Below are positions 31,395 through 40,356 of a stretch of 64,000 nt of DNA, piece by piece (the stretch's first letter is position 1; every line of letters begins with the position of its first letter). The stretch is from contig JBFWRK010000011.1 of NCBI GenBank assembly GCA_050248955.1, positions 1-64,000 of the forward strand, in the 5' to 3' direction. The notes below the pieces were generated by a model. The model made no database searches, was not told where the DNA came from, and worked only from the letters and a program-made list of their open reading frames with translations. Position numbers and translations under genes: made by a program. This DNA is from JBFWRK01 sp050248955. GTDB lineage: Bacteria; Actinomycetota; Acidimicrobiia; Acidimicrobiales; Ilumatobacteraceae.

Positions 31395-32264
31395 TCAGAC
31401 GGTGACGGGCTGGGTGTACCGGTTGATGAGCTCGATCGTGTTGCGGATGTTGCCCGCCGACGACGCGCCGAACACGATCGACTCGATCTGCGGACGGTCA
31501 CAGATCCACTGGATCGCCTCTTCGGCCGGGATCGCTCCTGAGGCGTACACCGACATCGCGATGCAGCGCAGCTGCCGCTCGGCGAGCGTGCGGTCGTACA
31601 GGTCGATGCCGCCGCTCATCCGGAAGCCGATCTTGTTGTAGTTGCAGCAGATGATCGGGTTCTCGATGCCGACCGACTCGAGCGCGTCGAGCAGCCGGGG
31701 CATGTTCATCGTGATGTAGCCGGCTTCGGCGCCGAAGCGGTCGCGCACGTGGTCGTGGAAGGCGCGGAACATGTCGTACATCTTCAGGCCGAGCAGCAGA
31801 TCGGTGACGACGTTCTGGATGAACACGACCGGCGTGTTGAGACCCTCGAAGCGCTTCATCTCGGCGTCGACGAGCATCGTCATCAACTGCTCGGCGTCTT
31901 TGCGGATCGCCGAACGGGCGCCCTTCCAGACGGTCTCGACGACACCACCCGGAGCGAACTGCTTCAGCGTCTCGAGCATGCCGAGCTCGCTGACAGCGTT
32001 CGCGTACTTGTGGGCGTACGGCATGCCGGGGAAGTAGATGAAGTCGCGGTAGCGCTCGGGATGGTCGCGCATGTGATCGGCGATCTCGCCGATCTTGTCG
32101 TGCGTCGTGCACATGAACGTGCGCACACCGAGGTCGAACGCGGTGTCGAGCACCGACAGGATCGACTCGGTGTCGCGGAAGCGCACGGCCTGGGCCCGCG
32201 CCTTCTCCTCCGACATGTGGTTGACGCCGAAGAACTGGTTGTCACCGAAGAGGATCCGGTCCAT
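31395..32264 (-). CDS. aldo/keto-reductase-like TIM-barrel protein of unknown function
   Basis: This 289-residue protein begins MDRILFGDNQFFGVNHMS and has the strand/helix periodicity of an aldo/keto-reductase-like barrel (FDLGVRTFMCTTHDK, NPIICCNYNKIGFRMSGG, PQIESIVFGASSAGNIR). The canonical AKR tetrad Asp-Tyr-Lys-His is not evident, so I do not assign a reaction. The ATG at 32264 has GGAG 6-7 nt upstream; a TTG two codons earlier overlaps the upstream stop. It starts 2 nt after the Gfo/Idh gene and lies in its operon, so a role with that oxidoreductase in a sugar pathway is likely. Confidence 0.65.
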   Translation of the reverse strand: MDRILFGDNQFFGVNHMSEEKARAQAVRFRDTESILSVLDTAFDLGVRTFMCTTHDKIGEIADHMRDHPERYRDFIYFPGMPYAHKYANAVSELGMLETLKQFAPGGVVETVWKGARSAIRKDAEQLMTMLVDAEMKRFEGLNTPVVFIQNVVTDLLLGLKMYDMFRAFHDHVRDRFGAEAGYITMNMPRLLDALESVGIENPIICCNYNKIGFRMSGGIDLYDRTLAERQLRCIAMSVYASGAIPAEEAIQWICDRPQIESIVFGASSAGNIRNTIELINRYTQPVTV

Positions 32265-32266
32265 CG

Positions 32267-33289
32267 TCAACTCCGCGCCTCGTGTGCCTGCATCACCTGG
32301 TCGATCGTCCAGTCGGTCTCGTACGCACTGGCGAAGGAGTTCTCCGGCCGCGTGTTGCGCGCCTTGACCGCTTCGACGAACGAGTCGACCTGCGCCGAGT
32401 ACTCCTCACCGCGGAGGTAGTAGCTGACCGGCGCCTGGAGGTCGGTGATGTACCGAGTGGTCCAACCGTCGCCGTACTTCTCGAAGGTCATCCCCGGCTT
32501 GAGGAACACCTGGCACTCCTGGCGGTCGGCCACGATCTTGCCCCTCGTGCCGTAGACCGCCACCGTGGTGCTCATCTTGCGGTGCGCGTCGTCGCTCCAG
32601 TTCGTCTCCAGTTGGCCGGCGAACCCGGCGGCGTAACCCAGCAGAGCGTAGACGCTGTCCTCGACGTCCTTCGAGAAGATGCTCGTGAGCCGCGCCCCGA
32701 GTACCTCTTTCGGCGGGCCGACGATCCAGTTCATGAGGTCGACGACGTGGGAGGCGTAGTCGTGGAGGCATCCGCCGCCCTCCGACTTCTTCGACCGCCA
32801 GGTCATGCCCGTCTTCGGCTTCGTGACGACCGGCCCGAACGCCTTCCCGTCGATGTGGTACACCTCGCCGATCGCGCCGGCCCGCACGAGTCGCCTCGTC
32901 TCCTGGAAGGTGCCGATGAAGCGGTTGTGGTAGCCGACCTGGTTCGCGACGCCGGTGCGCTCGGCCAGTTGGACCAGCCCCCAGGAGTCGGTCGGGTTGA
33001 GCGCGAGCGGCTTCTCGACGAACACGTTGACCCCGTGCTCCATCGCGTACGTCGCCGCTTCGAGGTGGGTGATCGTCGGCGTCGCGACGACGACTGCGTC
33101 GAGCTCCGCGTGATCGATCAGCTTCTCGAAGCTCTTGAACGTCTCAATTCCGGTCTGCGACTTCACCGACGACGCGACGAACGACTGGGGCTCGCAGATG
33201 CCGGCGATCTCGACATCCGGATGGGCTCGGAAGATGGCGAGGTGGGAAATGCCCATCTTTCCCACGCCGATGAGGCCGATCCGAATCAC
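32267..33289 (-). CDS. Gfo/Idh/MocA family oxidoreductase
   Basis: This 340-residue protein has the NAD(P) fold IGLIGVGKMGISHLAIF at its N-terminus, AELDAVVVATPTITH, and the catalytic EKP motif at 92-94. A C-terminal alpha/beta domain contains GGGCLHDYASHVVDLMNWIVG, whose HDYASH is the usual active-site His region. The family oxidises or reduces sugars and nucleotide sugars. It heads a minus-strand operon with the barrel protein and the Alg14/13-like transferase. The GTG start lies 6 nt after TATGGT on the minus strand. Confidence 0.88.
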   Translation of the reverse strand: MIRIGLIGVGKMGISHLAIFRAHPDVEIAGICEPQSFVASSVKSQTGIETFKSFEKLIDHAELDAVVVATPTITHLEAATYAMEHGVNVFVEKPLALNPTDSWGLVQLAERTGVANQVGYHNRFIGTFQETRRLVRAGAIGEVYHIDGKAFGPVVTKPKTGMTWRSKKSEGGGCLHDYASHVVDLMNWIVGPPKEVLGARLTSIFSKDVEDSVYALLGYAAGFAGQLETNWSDDAHRKMSTTVAVYGTRGKIVADRQECQVFLKPGMTFEKYGDGWTTRYITDLQAPVSYYLRGEEYSAQVDSFVEAVKARNTRPENSFASAYETDWTIDQVMQAHEARS

Positions 33290-33295
33290 CTGGCG

Positions 33296-33301
33296 ACCAT
33301 A
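33296..33301 (-). promoter_or_regulatory. leaderless-type -10 element of the Gfo/Idh operon
   Basis: TATGGT on the minus strand ends 6 nt before the GTG at 33289, consistent with a transcript that starts at the start codon. Confidence 0.45.
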
Positions 33302-33469
33302 CCGCGCAGGCTGCGCCGCTCCCTTTGATCACGGAACAATGGGCCGAATGGCGGATCGGCGTCGAGGCGCGGCCCGCTCGCGAGATCGCGCGGTGACCCT
33401 GCGTGGTCGCCCTGGTCAGGTCTTGTCCAGAAGGGCCGGCACCGCGACCGCGCTGCGTCGACGCGGTCG

Positions 33470-33475
33470 TAGACT
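33470..33475 (+). promoter_or_regulatory. candidate -10 element before the Ig-repeat operon
   Basis: TAGACT lies 49 nt before the ATG at 33525. The rest of the 235-bp divergent gap 33290-33524 holds no convincing gene. A 10-bp palindrome GCGTCGACGC precedes the hexamer closely. Confidence 0.4.
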
Positions 33476-33524
33476 TCAGCAGGCGATTGACATCGGCGGA
33501 TGAAGAAGGTGGGCTTCCGAGCGC

Positions 33525-36500
33525 ATGGCGAACAGCGGTGACCGGGACATCGAACTGGACGGGATGATCAGTGGCCAGACGGTGATCGTCGGCCTCGTCA
33601 CGTTCGCGCTCCTGGCGCTCTCCTCCGTGGTGCTGTTCCTCGTCCGCACCGACGCCGCCACCGAGATCCGTGGGAACCCGGGCACCGCGTGGCTGTCCGG
33701 CGAGACCCGGGGCCGGGTCGTGCTCGCGGCCGCCGGGGGGGAGCGTCCCAGCATCGGGCTGCAGCTCGGCGACGAGGCCGCGGAGTACGACATGGTCGAC
33801 TTCGGGCTGACCGTCCTCGTCCAGAACCGCGGCACCGGTGAGATCGCCGTCGTCGACGGGGGAGCGGGCACCGTCACCACGACCGTGGAGGCGAAGCCCC
33901 CGGCCGACGAGCGGCGGGCACTCGTCCAGGCGGGCTCGCGAGCCTTCCTCGTCGACCCGGTCACGAGCACGGCGCAGACCGTGTCGGCCACCGGTGAGCT
34001 CGGCGAGGAGTTCGTCATCGAGCACGGCTTCACCGACTGGGTCGGTACTGCTGACGGCCGGCTGTGGCTGGTGAACAAGACCGATGGCTCCTACAGCGTG
34101 TTCAACGGTCAGGGTGTCGACCGCCGGCGGTTCACCGACCCTGGCGCCGATCTCGTCCTCACCGCGGTCGGCGGCGACCCGGTCGTGCTCGACCGGGACA
34201 ACGCACGTCTTCGGTGGTTGCGCCGGGACTCGACGATCCAGATCGAGGACGGCGCGAACGCCGTGATCCAGGATCCCGATCCGGTAGGGACCTGCGTGCA
34301 CGTCTTCGCCGCCGGATCGCTGTCCTGCGTGTCGCCCGACGGGCCGCTGCGCACCATGCCGCTCGCCTCGCCGTCAGCACCGTTGCCAGGTGCCCAGCTC
34401 TTCGGCAACCGCTACAACGCCGTGCTCACCTGGCCAGGACGCACCGAGGTGGTCACCGCGGACTGGAAGACGCAGGCGGTCGAAGAGAGCGTCCGGGCCG
34501 CTCCGTCCGCGCGTCGGACCGTCGGCTGGTCGACGACCGGCCCGGTGCTGATCGACGACCCGGGTTCGCAGTACGCGCTCACCATCGACGGCGGCCGTGT
34601 CGTCACGCTCGACAAGTTCTCCCGGCGGACCGTCCTCGTCTCGCCTGATGGCTCGCAGATCGAGGGCACCGGTGTGATCGAGCTCGACGAGCAGGCCGAG
34701 ACGGTCGGCGAGATCGTCGGCGCGGTCGACGAGGTCGAGTCGGCGCCGGTCGTGCCCAACAACGACGGGCGCAACGACCCGCCGCAGGCGAACGACGATG
34801 CCGCTGTCACCCGAGAGGGCCGGGACGTCGTGATCGGCGTGCTCAACAACGACGTGGACCCCGATGGTGACGTGCTCTCGGTCGTACGCGCCGGCCCGCT
34901 CAGCACGGGCGAAGGCGACATCGAGGTGATCGACGCGACCACCGTGCGCTACGCCGCGCCCGAGGAGTTCACCGGTGAGGTCAACTTCCCGTACACGGTC
35001 GCCGATCCGAGCAACCTCGAGGACTCGGCGACCGTCACGGTGCGCGTCGTCGACAACAGCGTGAACAGCACGCTCGTGGCACGGGATGACGAGGCGACCA
35101 CACCGACGAACACCTCGGTCGACATCCCCGTGCTGCTCAACGACGTCGACGAGGAGGGTGACCCGCTCACGATCACCGCGCTCTCGAGGCCAACGAACGG
35201 CAGCGCCACACCGACCGGTGACGGCCGCGTGCGCTACGAACCGAAGTTCGGGTTCGCGGGCGTCGACCGGTTCACCTACACCGTGATCGACGGCTTCGAC
35301 GGCGAGGCCACGGCCACGGTGACGGTCACCGTCACGGCGCCGGCGGTGACGCCGTCGGTGCCGGACGCGGTCGACGACCGGGCCACCGCCGTGGCGGGTC
35401 AGCGGACGAGCATCTCTGTGCTGGAGAACGACAAGGACCCGAACGGCGGTGTGCTGGGCATCGTCGACGTCACCCGACCGACCGGTCTCGACATCTCCAT
35501 CGTGAACGGCCAGACGATCGACGTCACGCCCTCCAGCTCCATCGCCGGGTTGCTCTCGTTCACCTACACCATCGAGAACTCGGCCGGCCTGCGTGACACG
35601 GCCACCGTCGCGCTCGTGGTCGAACCGCCCGTCGGCAACCGGCCGCCGCGGGCCGTCGACGACCGAGCCACGTCGGCATCGGTGTCGATCCCGGTCAGCG
35701 TCCTGGCCAACGACAGCGATCCCGACGGCGATCTGCTCGCGATCGTGGCGTGGACGCAACCGAACCAAGGCGGGTCGGTGACCCGCACGTCGCCGAGCAC
35801 GCTGCTGTTCACCCCCGCGCCGGTGAGCTTCCGGGGCACAGCGCAGTTCTCGTACACGATCAGCGATTCGAGCAACCAGACCGCGACGGCGAAGGTCACC
35901 GTCGAGGTCATCGCACCGGTCGGCTCGGGCCCGGTCGCCCGCGACGACTCGGCGACGGTGTTCGTCGGGGAGACGGCGACGATCTCGCCGCTCGCGAACG
36001 ACAGCCATCCCGACGGGCTCTCGTTCAACCTCGCCGGTCCTCCGATCGTGCGTGAAGGCACGGCGACGGTGAACCCGGACAACACGATCAGCTACGTGCC
36101 GCCGGCCACTGGACCTGGCGTGTTCACGCTCAACTACACCATCCAGGACAGCTTCCTGCGCACATCGTCCGCCCGGATCACCGTGAACGTCGTCCCGAAG
36201 CCGATCGTCAACCGGCCACCGGTGGCCAACAACGACGTCACCTCGACGCCGTACCAAGCGCCGACGCTGGTCGACGTCCTCGCCAACGACTCCGATGCGG
36301 ACAACGACGCGATCACGTTGAAGACGGTGTCACCACCTGCAGGGGGCAAGGGGCAGACGGTGATCGTCGGCAACAAGGTGCGCTACACCCCGCCGAACGG
36401 ACAGAGCGGGCTGGCAACCTTCACGTACACGATCGAGGACCCGTCGAAGGCGTCTGCCACCGGCACCGTGCTCGTTCAGATCGCTGATCGCATCAAGGTC

Positions 36501-38219
36501 GCACCGATCGCCAACCCCGACCTCGTGACGATGGTGACCGGTACGACCACGACGGTCAGCCCGCTCACCAACGACGTCGACCCCGACGGAGCCGTCGGTG
36601 GCCTGAAGGTCAACGGTCTGGGCTCCGTCTCAGGAGCTTCGGCGACCATCGTGAACTCGGGCACGGCGGTGCGCATCGTCGCCGGCCCGACACCGGGCAG
36701 CTACGACCTGCCGTACACGATCATCGATCCCGACGGGCTGACCGCACCGTCGATCATCACCGTGGTCGTCAACCCGCCGCCGAACCAGCTGCCGGTGACT
36801 ACTGCGGACGCCTACTCGATCCTGCCGGTCGGGTCGACCGCGATGCCGGTGATGAACAACGACTTCGATCCCGACGGCGGGACGCTCACGCTGCTCTCGG
36901 TGTCGGCGGTGTCGCCCGCCAATGCGGGGACCGCGGTCCTCAACGGATCCCAGGTGAGCTTCACACCGAACACCAACTACACGGGCAATGCCCAGTTCAC
37001 GTACGTCGTCCAGGACGCCCAGAACGGCCAGGCGACGGGCACGGTCAACATCACCGTGAACCCGTGCCCGGAGCCGGCGCCGGCGCTCACCGCAGACAGC
37101 GCATACACGAAGTACCTGACGCCGGTCGCCATCGGCCTGTTCGGCAACGACGCGTCGTCGGCCGGCGTCCTGTCCGTCACGCAGCCCTCCGACGGCACGG
37201 TCACGGTCCAGAGCGCAGCGACCGGCACGGTGCTCTACACCCCGCCGGCGGGATTCAACGGCGTGGCGACGTTCAGCTACACGATCACGACGACCTGCGA
37301 CGTCAGGGCCACCACGTCGGTGTCCGTGACGGTCAACACGGCCCCGAGTGCAGTCAACGATTCGCAGTCCACCACGAAGAACAGGGCAGTGTCGTTCAAC
37401 GTCCTGGCGAACGACACCGACCCTGACGGGGATGTCCTCAACCTCGTCGTCAACTCGATCGCCTCGGTGCAGGGTGGGACGGTGACGGCCAGCGCGAACG
37501 GCGATGTGACCTTCTCGCCGACGCCGGGCAACACGCCGAGTGGATCGTTCACCTATCGAGCACGCGATGCCGGCGGGCTCACGAGCAACGTCGCGACCGT
37601 GAACATCGCGATCTCGAACCAGCTGCCGATCGCAAACCCCGATGCCACGACCATGTTCCAGACAGACGCGTCGGTCACGGTCAACGTGGTGGCCAACGAC
37701 AGCGACCCTGACTCCGGCGACGTGCCGACGCTCGTGCCGGGTTCCGTGACCGTTGCGTCGGCCACGCCAGCGCTGCAGGGCACGGTGGCCCCGTCCGGGA
37801 ACTCGATCGTGTTCACGAAGTCCGTGCCGGTGTTGGCGGCGTCGACGACCATCGTCGTGAACTACACGATCAGTGATGGCGCCGGCGGGACCGCCAGCAG
37901 CACGCTGACGATCACGATGAAGAACAATCCGCCGACGGCTGTCGACGACGGAGGCACGCCGGGCGTACCGATCCCCTTCACATCGAACGACACCGATCCC
38001 GACGGTGACGTCCTGACCGTCACGGTCGCCCCGTTCATCTCGGCGGTGACCGGCACTCCGCCGATCGTCCAACCAGTCGGAATCCCGGTCACCACGGGCG
38101 GTTCTGTCACGTTCACGCTGACGGACGTGACCTTCAAGGGTACGGTGACGCTCTCGTACACCATTGCGGACGGGCGTGGTGGCACCTCTACCGGGAAGAT
38201 CACCATCACAGTCGCATGA
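33525..38219 (+). CDS. giant membrane-anchored protein with about 12 tandem Ig/cadherin-like repeats
   Basis: This 1564-residue protein has a short cytoplasmic N-terminus, one transmembrane segment (about 20-40, TVIVGLVTFALLALSSVVLF) and a long external part. Residues 45-410 are beta-rich with propeller-like strands (LWLVNKTDGSYSVFNG, VVLDRDNARLRWL). From about 425 to the end run 12 repeats of about 95 residues, each with an NDxDPDGD-type acidic motif (for example NDVDPDGDVL, NDSDPDGDLL, NDTDPDGDVL) and a TYTIxD strand, resembling calcium-binding cadherin/VCBS-type Ig folds. It resembles the Fn3 protein of the bifidobacterial PFNA cluster in position. Its stop overlaps the MoxR start. Confidence 0.85.
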   Translation: MANSGDRDIELDGMISGQTVIVGLVTFALLALSSVVLFLVRTDAATEIRGNPGTAWLSGETRGRVVLAAAGGERPSIGLQLGDEAAEYDMVDFGLTVLVQNRGTGEIAVVDGGAGTVTTTVEAKPPADERRALVQAGSRAFLVDPVTSTAQTVSATGELGEEFVIEHGFTDWVGTADGRLWLVNKTDGSYSVFNGQGVDRRRFTDPGADLVLTAVGGDPVVLDRDNARLRWLRRDSTIQIEDGANAVIQDPDPVGTCVHVFAAGSLSCVSPDGPLRTMPLASPSAPLPGAQLFGNRYNAVLTWPGRTEVVTADWKTQAVEESVRAAPSARRTVGWSTTGPVLIDDPGSQYALTIDGGRVVTLDKFSRRTVLVSPDGSQIEGTGVIELDEQAETVGEIVGAVDEVESAPVVPNNDGRNDPPQANDDAAVTREGRDVVIGVLNNDVDPDGDVLSVVRAGPLSTGEGDIEVIDATTVRYAAPEEFTGEVNFPYTVADPSNLEDSATVTVRVVDNSVNSTLVARDDEATTPTNTSVDIPVLLNDVDEEGDPLTITALSRPTNGSATPTGDGRVRYEPKFGFAGVDRFTYTVIDGFDGEATATVTVTVTAPAVTPSVPDAVDDRATAVAGQRTSISVLENDKDPNGGVLGIVDVTRPTGLDISIVNGQTIDVTPSSSIAGLLSFTYTIENSAGLRDTATVALVVEPPVGNRPPRAVDDRATSASVSIPVSVLANDSDPDGDLLAIVAWTQPNQGGSVTRTSPSTLLFTPAPVSFRGTAQFSYTISDSSNQTATAKVTVEVIAPVGSGPVARDDSATVFVGETATISPLANDSHPDGLSFNLAGPPIVREGTATVNPDNTISYVPPATGPGVFTLNYTIQDSFLRTSSARITVNVVPKPIVNRPPVANNDVTSTPYQAPTLVDVLANDSDADNDAITLKTVSPPAGGKGQTVIVGNKVRYTPPNGQSGLATFTYTIEDPSKASATGTVLVQIADRIKVAPIANPDLVTMVTGTTTTVSPLTNDVDPDGAVGGLKVNGLGSVSGASATIVNSGTAVRIVAGPTPGSYDLPYTIIDPDGLTAPSIITVVVNPPPNQLPVTTADAYSILPVGSTAMPVMNNDFDPDGGTLTLLSVSAVSPANAGTAVLNGSQVSFTPNTNYTGNAQFTYVVQDAQNGQATGTVNITVNPCPEPAPALTADSAYTKYLTPVAIGLFGNDASSAGVLSVTQPSDGTVTVQSAATGTVLYTPPAGFNGVATFSYTITTTCDVRATTSVSVTVNTAPSAVNDSQSTTKNRAVSFNVLANDTDPDGDVLNLVVNSIASVQGGTVTASANGDVTFSPTPGNTPSGSFTYRARDAGGLTSNVATVNIAISNQLPIANPDATTMFQTDASVTVNVVANDSDPDSGDVPTLVPGSVTVASATPALQGTVAPSGNSIVFTKSVPVLAASTTIVVNYTISDGAGGTASSTLTITMKNNPPTAVDDGGTPGVPIPFTSNDTDPDGDVLTVTVAPFISAVTGTPPIVQPVGIPVTTGGSVTFTLTDVTFKGTVTLSYTIADGRGGTSTGKITITVA

Positions 38220-39211
38220 CCACCGAGATCGAGACAACCGAACCGAAGAAGGCGCCGGGGCGCCAGGCCGCGACCGCGGCGTTCCGCAAGCTCCAGAACA
38301 ACATCGAGAAGGTCGTGCGCGGGAAGCCCGAAGCCGTGCGGCTCGCGCTGGCCTGCATGCTCGCGGAGGGTCACCTCCTGATCGAGGATCCGCCCGGTAC
38401 GGGCAAGACCTCACTCGCCAAGTCGATGGCCGCCTCGATCGGGGGCACGGTGCGCCGCGTGCAGTTCACCCCTGACCTCTTGCCCTCTGACATCACCGGC
38501 ATCTCGATCTTCAACCCGGTCGACGGCGAGTTCCGCTTCCGCGAGGGCCCGGTGTTCGCCAACTTGCTGGTGGCGGACGAGATCAACCGCGCCTCGCCGA
38601 AGACCCAGTCAGCGCTCCTCGAGGTGATGGAAGAACGCCAGATCACGGTCGACGGCATCGGTCGCCCCGTCCCGCGCCCGTTCATGGTGATCGCCACCCA
38701 GAACCCGCTCGACTTCCAGGGCACCTACCCCTTGCCCGAGGTGCAGCTCGACCGGTTCGCGATGAAGATCAGCCTCGGCTACGCCAACCGCGACTCCGAG
38801 CTCGAGATCATGGCCCGCCAGGACGGCCGGGATCTCGTCGCCGAGCTCGACGCGGTGCTCGATCAGAACACCATGGCCGCGCTCATCCAGCGGGTGCGGA
38901 TCGTCAACGTCGCCGTGCCGCTGCGTGAGTACGTCGCCGACATCGTCGAACGCAGCCGGCGCACCCGCGAGCTCCGTCTCGCGATCAGTACCCGTGGCAC
39001 GCTCACGCTCCTCGCCATCGCGCGCGCCTACGCGCTCGCCGAGGGCAGGAACTTCGTCTCGCCCGACGACATCAAGGTGCTCTACCAGCCGGTGCTCGCC
39101 CACCGCATCGCATTGACGCCGGAGGCGGAGCTAGACGGCCTGACCGAGGCCGAAGTGCTCGACCAGATCGTCGACAGCCTGCCGGTTCCCCGAGCGCGCC
39201 AGGCCCCATGA
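38216..39211 (+). CDS. MoxR family AAA+ ATPase
   Basis: This 331-residue AAA+ protein has Walker A PPGTGKTS (59-66), Walker B LLVADEINR (117-125) and the MoxR segment SALLEVMEERQITVDG, then ATQNPLDFQGTYPLPEVQLDRF with sensor and arginine-finger residues. MoxR ATPases work as chaperone-like partners of VWA or DUF58 proteins. Here a DUF58 gene follows with an ATGA overlap, and the giant Ig-repeat protein gene precedes with the same overlap. A role in maturation or assembly of that surface protein is a reasonable inference. Confidence 0.93.
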   Translation: MTTEIETTEPKKAPGRQAATAAFRKLQNNIEKVVRGKPEAVRLALACMLAEGHLLIEDPPGTGKTSLAKSMAASIGGTVRRVQFTPDLLPSDITGISIFNPVDGEFRFREGPVFANLLVADEINRASPKTQSALLEVMEERQITVDGIGRPVPRPFMVIATQNPLDFQGTYPLPEVQLDRFAMKISLGYANRDSELEIMARQDGRDLVAELDAVLDQNTMAALIQRVRIVNVAVPLREYVADIVERSRRTRELRLAISTRGTLTLLAIARAYALAEGRNFVSPDDIKVLYQPVLAHRIALTPEAELDGLTEAEVLDQIVDSLPVPRARQAP

Positions 39212-40356
39212 CCTCGCGGTCGCGCCTGACGACCAGCGGGACGGCGCTGGTGGTCGGCATCGTGGTGCTGACCGCCTTCGGCCTGCTCGCCGGCTACACG
39301 GAGTTCCTGGTGCTCTCGGCAGCCGGGCTCGTGCTGCTCGGGCTCGCGCTCCTCGTGCCGCGGATCACATCGCCGATCGAGCTGGAACGCACGGACCTCC
39401 CCCGGCTCGTGCAGCGGGGCGCGATCCTCGAGATCGCGCTGCGGGCGAGCGCCGACGGGGTGGTGCCCCCCGTGCGGGTCATCGACCAGCTCGCCGGTGT
39501 CGCCGTCCCGATCGACCTGCCGCAGATCTCCGTCTCCGCGCCCGTGCGCGTCCGCTACCGGATCCAGGCGGTGCGGCGCGGCGTGCACGAGGTCGGGCCG
39601 ATCCTCGAAGAGCGGAGCGACCCGTTCGCGCTCGCCGTGCGCACGACTGATCACGACGTGCTCGACGAGGTGCTCGTGCACCCGATGATCCACCGGCTCA
39701 AGTTCCCGGCCGGTGGCGCCCGCCAGCGGGAGAAGAGCAACCTGGTGCCGCGCATCAGCGACGATCCGCTCGCCGACTTCCGGGCGTTGCGCGACTACGT
39801 CCCCGGTGACGATCCTCGCAACGTCCACTGGGCGAGCACGGCCCGCACCGGTCGGCTCGTGGTGAAGGACCACCTCGAGCTCCGCCGCTCCATGCGTCTC
39901 GTCGTGCTCGAGACGCTCGAAGGCACGATCACGGCGCCGATCTTCGAAGAGGCGGTCGAGATCGCGGCGAGCCTCGTGGTCGACGCCGTCGACGACGGCA
40001 TCATGGTGATGACCCGCACGCGAGACGCCGCCAACGCCGGGCGGATCGAAGCCGTGCGCAGCCGCAAGGAAGCACTCGAGCTCTTCGCGCGGGTCCGCCG
40101 GACGCCCTCGACGGCGACGCTCGGCGCCGACCGCGTCCGTCCGCTCGGCCAGGACGCCGATCAGGTGTTCCTCGTCGCGGGAGCGACCTCGCCGCTGATC
40201 CACGGGTTCACGACGAACCCCTGGGTCCGCCACCGGCTGATCATCGTCCGGCTGAGCGACCGGCCGGGCGAGCTGAAACGGCTGCCCGTTCGCACGATCG
40301 ACGTGCGCAACGCAGAGGAGTTCGTCGCGAAGTGGCGGATCGGAGCGGTGCTGTGA
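39208..40356 (+). CDS. DUF58 domain-containing membrane protein
   Basis: This 382-residue protein has two N-terminal transmembrane segments (about 12-50) and the DUF58 signature FRALRDYVPGDDPRNVHWASTART (about 191-214). A C-terminal VWA-like fold of cytoplasmic character follows. DUF58 proteins are nearly always encoded with MoxR ATPases; the signature is the family's most conserved part. It is coupled by ATGA overlap to moxR and by GTGA overlap to the transglutaminase-like gene. Biochemical function is not established for the family. Confidence 0.9.
   Translation: MTSRSRLTTSGTALVVGIVVLTAFGLLAGYTEFLVLSAAGLVLLGLALLVPRITSPIELERTDLPRLVQRGAILEIALRASADGVVPPVRVIDQLAGVAVPIDLPQISVSAPVRVRYRIQAVRRGVHEVGPILEERSDPFALAVRTTDHDVLDEVLVHPMIHRLKFPAGGARQREKSNLVPRISDDPLADFRALRDYVPGDDPRNVHWASTARTGRLVVKDHLELRRSMRLVVLETLEGTITAPIFEEAVEIAASLVVDAVDDGIMVMTRTRDAANAGRIEAVRSRKEALELFARVRRTPSTATLGADRVRPLGQDADQVFLVAGATSPLIHGFTTNPWVRHRLIIVRLSDRPGELKRLPVRTIDVRNAEEFVAKWRIGAVL

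Noticed and set aside
33342..33503. Arg-rich frame (MGRMADRRRGAARSRDRAV...) in the gap before the Ig-repeat operon.
   Set aside because: Low-complexity Arg-rich translation of GC-rich DNA with no ribosome-binding site or family; it also overlaps the likely promoter TAGACT.
34374..38414. Long minus-strand frames (about 590-630 codons) opposite the Ig-repeat gene, rich in Arg, Asp and His.
   Set aside because: They are antisense shadows caused by high-GC codon bias; the plus-strand repeats with clear domain motifs explain the region.
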